Part shown: positions 57,301 to 64,000 of the stretch, one piece after another
How positions within the stretch are numbered: the stretch's first letter is position 1
Layout: the number at the start of each line of letters is the position of its first letter
Assembly (NCBI GenBank): GCA_019454045.1
Contig: SKCR01023429.1
Coordinates: 62,001-126,000, forward strand
Direction of reading: 5' to 3'
DNA: 64,000 nucleotides
Source of the DNA: Zanthoxylum bungeanum
Taxonomy: Eukaryota; Streptophyta; Magnoliopsida; Sapindales; Rutaceae
Notes under the pieces: generated by a model
What the model was told of the DNA's origin: nothing
The model's input: only the letters and a program-made list of their open reading frames with translations
Database searches by the model: none
Program-made: the position numbers and the translations under genes

Positions 57301-59234
57301 TGTTGGTTTCTATTAAGGTCCCAAGATCATAAACAAGCATGAAATATGTGTGAATACAAATCGAAGAAATTGCGGAATACTCACATCGATCGGTTGAGCG
57401 ACGCTTTGACGAACAAAATTTGATTTTCATCTCTTGGACTGGTCACGATAATTCACAGCAGCAGTCCACTGGTTTGGCTCGGTTTTGGTCCTTCGTCAAG
57501 CTCCAAGCTTCGTCGAACGATTCCCGGCTCATGGATAGACTTCCCTATCACCTTCGTATGTCTCTCGGAGTGCTAGCTCCTGTGATTTTTTCCACAAAAA
57601 CCACACACTCTTGCTCCCCAACTCACGATTAAGACAAAAACCAGTGAGCATTTTGCCATTCCATGGGCGTGAAGAAGAAAAAGATGAAGTGAGAGAGAGA
57701 TTAATTTGGTTGATTGCTAAAGTGTGTCTTATACACTCATGTGAATTTCAAATTAATTTCTCTTGAATTTGGCTTGCGTCACATCACTCATGAATAGTGA
57801 CTTGCGTCAATCATTCAAAGTGAAAGACATCTATCACTTGATTGACGAATGATGTGACGCTAGATGCGACTAGTGATTTGACGCTTGATTTGACTTGTGT
57901 GCCGCACTCGAATTCGAAATGCGAATGCGCTCGTAAATAATCTAGGGCTCGGGTTCGCTAATTCCAAATTAATGAATTTTCCGTTGCGTCGTAATAAAAT
58001 GATTACGCCTAGCGAAGTCACTATTCACGTCGCTAACGAATTAATTCTAAATTAATTTGTTCGCCCGAATTAAAATCTAATTTTAATTCCGCGTCGAAAT
58101 CCAATTTCGTTTAATATATCGAATATATTAATTTATCGATTAATTCCAAATTAATCGTTATCTCTCTTTTATTGATATTTTATCCCAGATAAAATATCTC
58201 CGAAATTAATCCGAGATTAATTTTCTCTCTCTTCTAATTAATCCCAGATTAATTTAGAGTGCGAGTCATACGTCATCGGTGAATCTTTGGGAAGCGACCA
58301 ATGAGATCCCAGGATATGTTGGTAGTAAATTCGGTCGTCGGACTATCCGAACACGTAAGTACCAAGTACTACGTTTATACCGATTTACAAGACAAGGTTG
58401 GCCTTAGCAAAGCATTATGCCTACCCAATTCCCCGGAAATATCCTTACAGGAATAAAAGATCTATATCAGGCGTAGTATAGGTAGTATTGCGTATTTCTG
58501 TCCAGTATCGGATGATCACGTGCTAGGCCTGGGGCTGGAATTGTGTCTGCCCCGTACGAAGCATATATCAGATGTCTGGTAACTAGTCTATATAATCGAA
58601 TAAACAGGACCTTGTCATTTTATCATGATGACTGCAGTACTTAAGAGTACTAGTACCGTATCCTACGTGATCATCATCTCCATATGACTGGAGTGACACT
58701 TCTGTCTTGACATCACACCCAACACACTACAATTCTCAATATACCCATCATTGGCGTACACAGAACCTGTTAAAGCCCTGGACGACCGCAACCAAAGTAT
58801 ATTGATTATCGCAAGTATTAGCGGTGCAAGTCTCAGGTTAAGACCAAATACACCTACCCTGATTTCATACTTCTATAGACACATAGTCATACTACCAATT
58901 GAATTCCGAGGGGGTCTATCCAAATATATGAGAACTATATCGTTGTGCCCTCACAACGCACACAAGTGTAATACAAGTCTTTTACGTATTTATCGATGTC
59001 CAATCTCGATAATACTCTGACTAGGGATATTTAATGATTTATCCTACGTGGACTGATATTGTCTCATATCATTCTCCGTCCAGGAACAAATCACAAGGAC
59101 CTCTTATCATTTATACATCTAGGTGATCTAATCACAAATGATAAGAGTGTAATCTCCTTTGTCACATAGTTAATTTGTACAACAACACCATGATCTGTAC
59201 AAATAGTGACGCTATGGGTGATAATTGTCCAACA
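57301..59234 (-). repeat. R11 3' LTR (1934 bp)
   Basis: TGTTGGTTTC to TTGTCCAACA. A deletion relative to R9 and R12 removes part of the small-ORF region near 58920. Hairpin array at 57955-58255. Confidence 0.92.
57955..58255 (-). repeat. mini-hairpin array in R11 LTR
   Basis: Fam1 array; the unit near 58207 has spacer CGA and another near 58060 has arm GAATTAAAAT with spacer CTA. Confidence 0.86.
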
Positions 59235-59923
59235 ATCTCCCACTTGGCCTATAGCCAGTCACTCGAGTGTCATACACCCGAACTATGTACGGTTCGCTCA
59301 AACTGCTGAGGAAAGGCTTTCGTTAGCAGATTTGCGTGATTATCGTCTGATGCGATTTATTCGATCATCACATCGCCATGATGTATGATCGAATCAGATG
59401 AATATCAAAGTATGTATCTGGATCGTTGATGAGACCATTAATTCTTTAGTCTGTGCTCAAGCCTAGCTCAGCTGCTAACAGAATTATATCTAATCTAATT
59501 AGATTTTTTATCGACCTAGAAGGCTTCTATTGTTGCCTCAGCTGCAGTAATAACCCGCATTTGTTATTTATATTGTAACTGTATCTTGCTTGGAAGATTT
59601 CCAGCTCACTATTCCGTTATTCAAACTGTATAGACCGTTTGTGACTTTTAGTCGTCTTATCGGTTTAGGAAACTTGCTACAGTGATCCCAGTCACTTCAA
59701 GTTCTCCTTCTCCACATATTAATACATCATCCTTAGATCTCTAAGAAACTAATGGACGTTCTTAACATCAATCCAGTGACTATCACTTGGATTGGCCTGA
59801 TTGTGAATCCATATGCTCAAAGCGTATGAGACACCAGGTCGTGTACATTTTTCAATGTACGATTTCTCGGAGAGTTTTATCGAAAGCCAAGCTTTCAACG
59901 ATTGTTTTTATAGGAATTTTTAG
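59235..59923 (-). pseudogene. R11 pol C-terminal remnant
   Basis: Polypurine tract (59235-59246), then decayed RNase H/C-terminus and the end of RT, in the order seen in R1. The join at 59866-59880 shows the same 85-90 base loss as R9. Ends at the R12 insertion. Confidence 0.8.
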
Positions 59924-60030
59924 TGTTCCTAGAACATGCCAATGATCTAATAAGCAAGAAAAGGTGTTCATAAATTCATTATAAGTTGCGGAATTACTTA
60001 CATTGAATGGATTTGAGCTTTTAAAATTTT

Positions 60031-60240
60031 GAATGAAGATCTCCAAGATCCAACCTTTGTTTTGATTCCAAGCTTTGAGTTGTGAATGAAGATCTCCAAG
60101 ATCCAATCTTTGTGTTGATTCCAAGCTTTGAGTTGTGAACGAAGATCTCAAGATCCAATCTTTGTGTTAATTCCAAGCTTTGAGTTGTGAATGAAGATCT
60201 CCAAGATCCAACCTTTGTGTTGATTCCAAGCTTTAAGTTG
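60031..60240. repeat. 53-bp tandem repeat, four units, R12 only
   Basis: Units start at 60031, 60084, 60137 and 60189. Each contains GAAGATCTCCAAGATC, itself a palindrome (arm GATCT, spacer CCA; one unit has lost a base), and TTGATTCCAAGCTTTGAG. Other Fam1 LTRs have no such array. Confidence 0.92.
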
Positions 60241-60594
60241 GTTTCCCTATCACCTTAGAAGACTTCTTGAAGTGCTAGCTAGTTTGATTTTGCAACAAGA
60301 TCAAAATGAAGAGAAGAAGGACGCTCACGCCCATATGCTTGATCTATTAGGGTTTGTTTGTGTCAAGTGTTGTGTAATGAGAGAGAGAGATGTCTTTTGG
60401 TAAAATCAATTTACCCTTTTCACCTAAACAAGGTGGTTGGGTAAATGGTTTCACCAAAATAATTCCAAGGTAGTTGGAAAGTTGGTGGCTTGGCATAAAT
60501 GCCAACTACCCTCCCAACTACCACATGTGAAGTGGGCCCCATATTTGAATTCAAAATTCAAATGGATTCTACGAATGTTTGGCGCGGCTCGGAT

Positions 60595-60965
60595 TCGTTT
60601 ATTCCGATTAAATGAATTTCTGTCGCTAAATAATTAAATCTAATTTAATTAAATGACGACACCTCGTAAATATATTACGAATGTCATTTACGAATTAATT
60701 CTAAATTAATCTGTTCGCTCGTATTAAAGTCCAACTTTAATTTCGTAATGAAATCCAATTCATATTAATATATCTGATATATTAATTTTAGCCCATACGA
60801 ATAAATTAAATAGAAAAATCAAATTTAACTATTAAATTTATTTTACCGATTAATTCCAAATTAATCGCGTTCTCTCTCTTCCGAACACATTTAATCCCAG
60901 ATTAAATAAAGCCTCAATTAATCCCAGATTCATTTTCTCTCTCTAAATTAATCCCAAATTAATTC
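60595..60965 (-). repeat. mini-hairpin array in R12 LTR
   Basis: Diverged but same design. The third unit has arm ATTAAAGT with partner ACTTTAAT (spacer CCA) where R1 has ATTAAATT and R2 ATTAAAAT: three different but paired versions. Later units include arm CGATTAATT, arm TTTAATC and arm AATTAAT. Confidence 0.88.
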
Positions 60966-62010
60966 TAGCTTAAGTCAACTGTCATCGGTGAATCTTTGGG
61001 AAGCGACCCAAGAGATCCCTGGATATGTTGGTAGTAAATACGGTCATCGGAATATCCGAATACGTGCGTACCTCGTACCACGTGCTTACCTATTTACAAG
61101 ACATGGTTGGCTTCTAGCAAAGCACCGTGTCTACCCAATTCTCCAGAAATATTCTTACTGGAATATATAATATATGTCAGGCGTAGTATATGTAGTATTG
61201 CGTATAGGGATCAGTATCGGCTGTCACGTGCTAGTCATGGGGCTGGAATTATGTCTGCCCCGTACGAAGCACATGTCGGATGTCTGGTAACTAGTCTCTA
61301 TAATCAGATGAACATGACCTAGTCATATCATCCCGATGACTGCAGTACTTAAGAGTATTAGTTCCGTATCCTACGTGACATCATCTCCACTATGACTGGA
61401 GTGATACATCCGTCTTGACATCACACCCAATACACTACGATTCTCAATATACCCAGTAGAGGCGTACACAGAACTGGTTAAAGCCCTGGATGACCAAAAC
61501 CAAAGCATATTGATTGTCGCAAGTATTAGCGGTGCAAGTCTCAGGTTAAGACCAAATACACCTACCCTGATTTCGGACTTCCATAGACACATAGTCATAC
61601 TACCAATGGAATTCCGAGGGGTCTATCCAGAGCGAAGCTGTTTTCCGTACCATCGGTAAAACACAACCTCCTATTACACTTGCATGAGTATCCAATACCC
61701 AAATATATGAGAACTATGATATTGTGCCCTCACAACGCGCACAAGTGTAATACTAGTCTTTTACGCATTATCGATGTCCAATCTCGATAATACTCTGACT
61801 AGGGATATTTAATGATTAATCCTTCGAGGACTGATATTGTCTCATATCATCTCAATCCAGAAACTAATCATAAGGACCTCCTATCATTTATACATCTAGG
61901 TGATCTAATCACAAATGATAAGAGTGGAATCTCCTTGTCACATGGTTAATTTGTACAACAACACCATGATCTGTACAAATAGTGACGCTATGGGTCATAA
62001 TTGTCCAACA

Positions 62011-64000
62011 ATCTCCCCCTTGGCCTATAGCCAGTCACTCGAGTGTCATACACCGGAACTATGTACGGTTCACTCAAACTACTGAGGAAAGGCTTTCGTC
62101 AACGAATTTTCGTGATTATCGTCTGATGCGATTTATTCGATCATCACATCGCCACGATGTATGATCCGAACGAATCAGATGAATAGTCGAATTATATATC
62201 TGGATCGTTGATGAGACCATTAATTCTTTAGCCTGTGCTGATGCCTAGCTCAGCTGCTTCAGAACTATATCTAATCTAATTAGATTTATCATCGACCCAA
62301 ATGGCTTCTATTGCTGCCTCAGCCGCAGCAATAACCCGCATTTGTTGTTTATTCGGTAACAATATCTTGCTTGGAAGATTTCCAGCTCACTTTTCCGTTA
62401 TTCAAACTGTATAGTACCGTTGTTTTTATCGGTTAGGAAACTTGCAGCAGTGATCCCAGTCACTTCAAGTTCTCATTCTCCATAGTTTAAGACATCATCC
62501 TTAGTTCTCTAAGATACTAACAGATGTTCTTAATATCAATCCAGTGACTATCACTTGGATTGACTTGTTTGTGACTCCATATGCTCAAAGCGTGTGAGAC
62601 ACCAGGTCACGTACATTTTTCAATGTACGAGTTCTCAGAGAGTGTTAACAACTTTAAATCTATCCCAGTAGATCTTTATTCCTAGAATAAAGGTTGTTTC
62701 TCCCAAGAATTCTACGAAGAATTTTCATGAAAGCCAAGCTTTCACCGATTGTAATATGGGAATATCATTTCCAAGAATTGACATATCATCATTATTTAGG
62801 ACAGTCACTTTCAGTGCGCTTCCATTAACCTCCTTATATACACAAAAACCATTTCTCGTTTTGAATTAAATCATAAACCATTATGATTACATCAAAATGA
62901 TAATTCCAAGAACCTAATGCTTGCTTCAATCCAAACATGGATCGAATAACCTGCAAACCTTGTTTGCTGGTTTTGATATGATAAATCGTCAGGATGTTGT
63001 AAACATCCTTCAAAAGGTTTCCTTTTCAGGAAAATGATTTTTTTTTTCGTTCAGCTGCCATATTTCATAAATGAAACATGCAGCATCAGCAAGCATTATC
63101 CATATGGATTTAACGTCGCAACAGGTAAAAGATTTCGTTGTTATCGACACAATGTTGATAACGATACCTTTTTGCTACAAGCCCAGCTTAGTACATTGGT
63201 ATGTTGCCATCCATGTATGTCTTCCTTGAAGACTTATATAGTACCAATAGGCACAATGCCTTCTCGTACATCAACTAGTCTCTAAACATAGTTGGTATAC
63301 ATGGAATCCATTTCGGATTTCATGGCACTTTGCCATAATGGGGAGTCGATACCTTGTATCATTTCCTCATATGTAGTCAGTTCGTCTTCCTCAATAAGAT
63401 TGACATCTTTATTAGGTGAGATCAGAAACCCATACCTCCTAGGTTGTTTTCTGACTCTCTCTGACTAACACGGTTCTTGTGTATTCGAAGATTGTGGTAC
63501 AGTTTCAACCTTGATGAACTGTCTGTGTTCCATTAAGGACTAGGTGCCTTGAACAATATTACTCTGATTTTCATCGATTTTTACTATCCTCCCACTTACC
63601 ACTGCATATCGGTATTCCTCTTAGGAAAAACGCATGGCGAGCAACAATTACATTGTTCTCATGTGAGATGTATAAGTACTATACTTTGGTTTCCTTAGGA
63701 CAACCTACAATTAGTCACTTATCCGATTTGGGTTCTAGTTTGGTATCATCCAAACATATGCCCAGCATCCCAAATCTTCAAGAGTAAGAAAACCCAGTTT
63801 TTTTCCTGTTCATATCTAATATGAAATTATGTCTAACAGATTTTCATGGAACCTTATTCAAAATAAGTATTGCACTGTTAATGCTTATCCCTTTGAAGGA
63901 AAATGGTAGCTCAGAGCGACTCATGATTAACCTTATCATGTCTAACAAAATTCGGTTTCTCCGTTTGCACACACCGTCAAATTGACGTGTTCCATGAGGC
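62011..64000 (-). pseudogene. R12 copia pol remnant
   Basis: Polypurine tract variant (AAGGGGGAGAT on the minus strand, 62011-62022), RNase H near 62080-62600, RT near 62640-63330 and the integrase end near 63920-64000. It keeps the segment 62650-62730 lost in R9 and R11 and shares the Fam1 ~56-codon deletion. Stops throughout. Confidence 0.82.

Larger units (their letters stand above)
57301..59923 (-). mobile_element. R11: Fam1 element, left part
   Basis: Minus orientation. LTR 57301-59234, polypurine tract and the start of pol (59235-59923), then interrupted by R12. Shares the R9 RT deletion (59866-59880). Left flank ATTGT (57296-57300); the matching duplication is outside the window. Confidence 0.9.
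59924..62010 (-). repeat. R12 3' LTR (2087 bp)
   Basis: Start placed at TGTTCCTAGAACA by alignment to other Fam1 starts; end TTGTCCAACA. Contains a private four-unit tandem repeat (60031-60240), a diverged hairpin array (60595-60965) and the small ORF (61371-61598). Confidence 0.88.
59924..64000 (-). mobile_element. R12: Fam1 element, left part
   Basis: Minus orientation; LTR 59924-62010 and pol from 62011 to the window end. The LTR is the most divergent of the Fam1 set. Left flank TTTAG (59919-59923) is the expected target duplication. Confidence 0.9.

Overview
The window is a stack of nested LTR retrotransposons from a plant nuclear genome, most likely a eudicot. The evidence is Ty1/copia and Ty3/gypsy (Athila-like) protein remnants, initiator-Met-tRNA-type primer sites (TGGTATCAGAGC), very long LTRs (2.0-2.6 kb), high A+T and many stop codons. 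I found no host gene, tRNA, rRNA or CRISPR array. All names (R1, Fam1 and so on) are mine.

Layout, left to right. R1 (1-8886, minus, copia Fam1, left LTR cut by the window edge) and R2 (9501-19338, minus, Fam1, complete) both lie inside R3, a degraded gypsy-like element (8887-9500, 19344-24530, minus). R3 lies inside R4, an old copia element (minus) whose gag/leader piece is at 24531-25057 and whose leader/LTR piece is at 54561-56675. Those two R4 pieces flank R5, a copia element on the plus strand (25058-54560, about 9.3 kb once its inserts are removed). R5 carries three inserts: a Fam1 solo LTR in its 5' LTR (R6, 26597-28482, TSD AGAAG), an Athila-like gypsy element (R7, 31580-40019, TSD GACAC) that itself holds a foreign copia-type LTR (R8, about 37200-38780), and a complete Fam1 element (R9, 40480-50325, TSD CTAAT). 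On the right, R10 is a copia fragment (56676-57300) hit by Fam1 element R11 (57301-59923), which is in turn hit by Fam1 element R12 (59924 to the window end).

Fam1 (R1, R2, R6, R9, R11, R12) dominates. It is about 9.84 kb with LTRs near 2.0 kb, a PPT reading AAGTGGGAGAT and LTR ends TGTTGGAC...CCAACA. All five copies that reach the RT/RNase H junction share the same in-coding deletion, so the lineage probably spread while already defective, using enzymes supplied in trans. R5 is the most legible coding copy: gag with a CCHC knuckle, protease DTGS, GAG-pre-integrase, integrase, RT with YVDD, and RNase H, with scattered stops and a deletion in RT.

The signal I consider most worth pursuing is structural. 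Fam1 LTRs carry about nine consecutive short perfect or near-perfect palindromes, mostly with a three-base spacer (CCA/CTA on one strand, TGG/TAG on the element sense strand). Arm sequences differ between copies, but both arms change together. The same TGG-spaced design occurs in the Fam1 leader, in the Fam1 pol remnant and in the LTRs of the separate R4/R5 family. The R3 gypsy LTR has a different array of G-run/C-run hairpins, also with matched arm changes. Selection on structure and palindrome-correcting mutation are both possible explanations.
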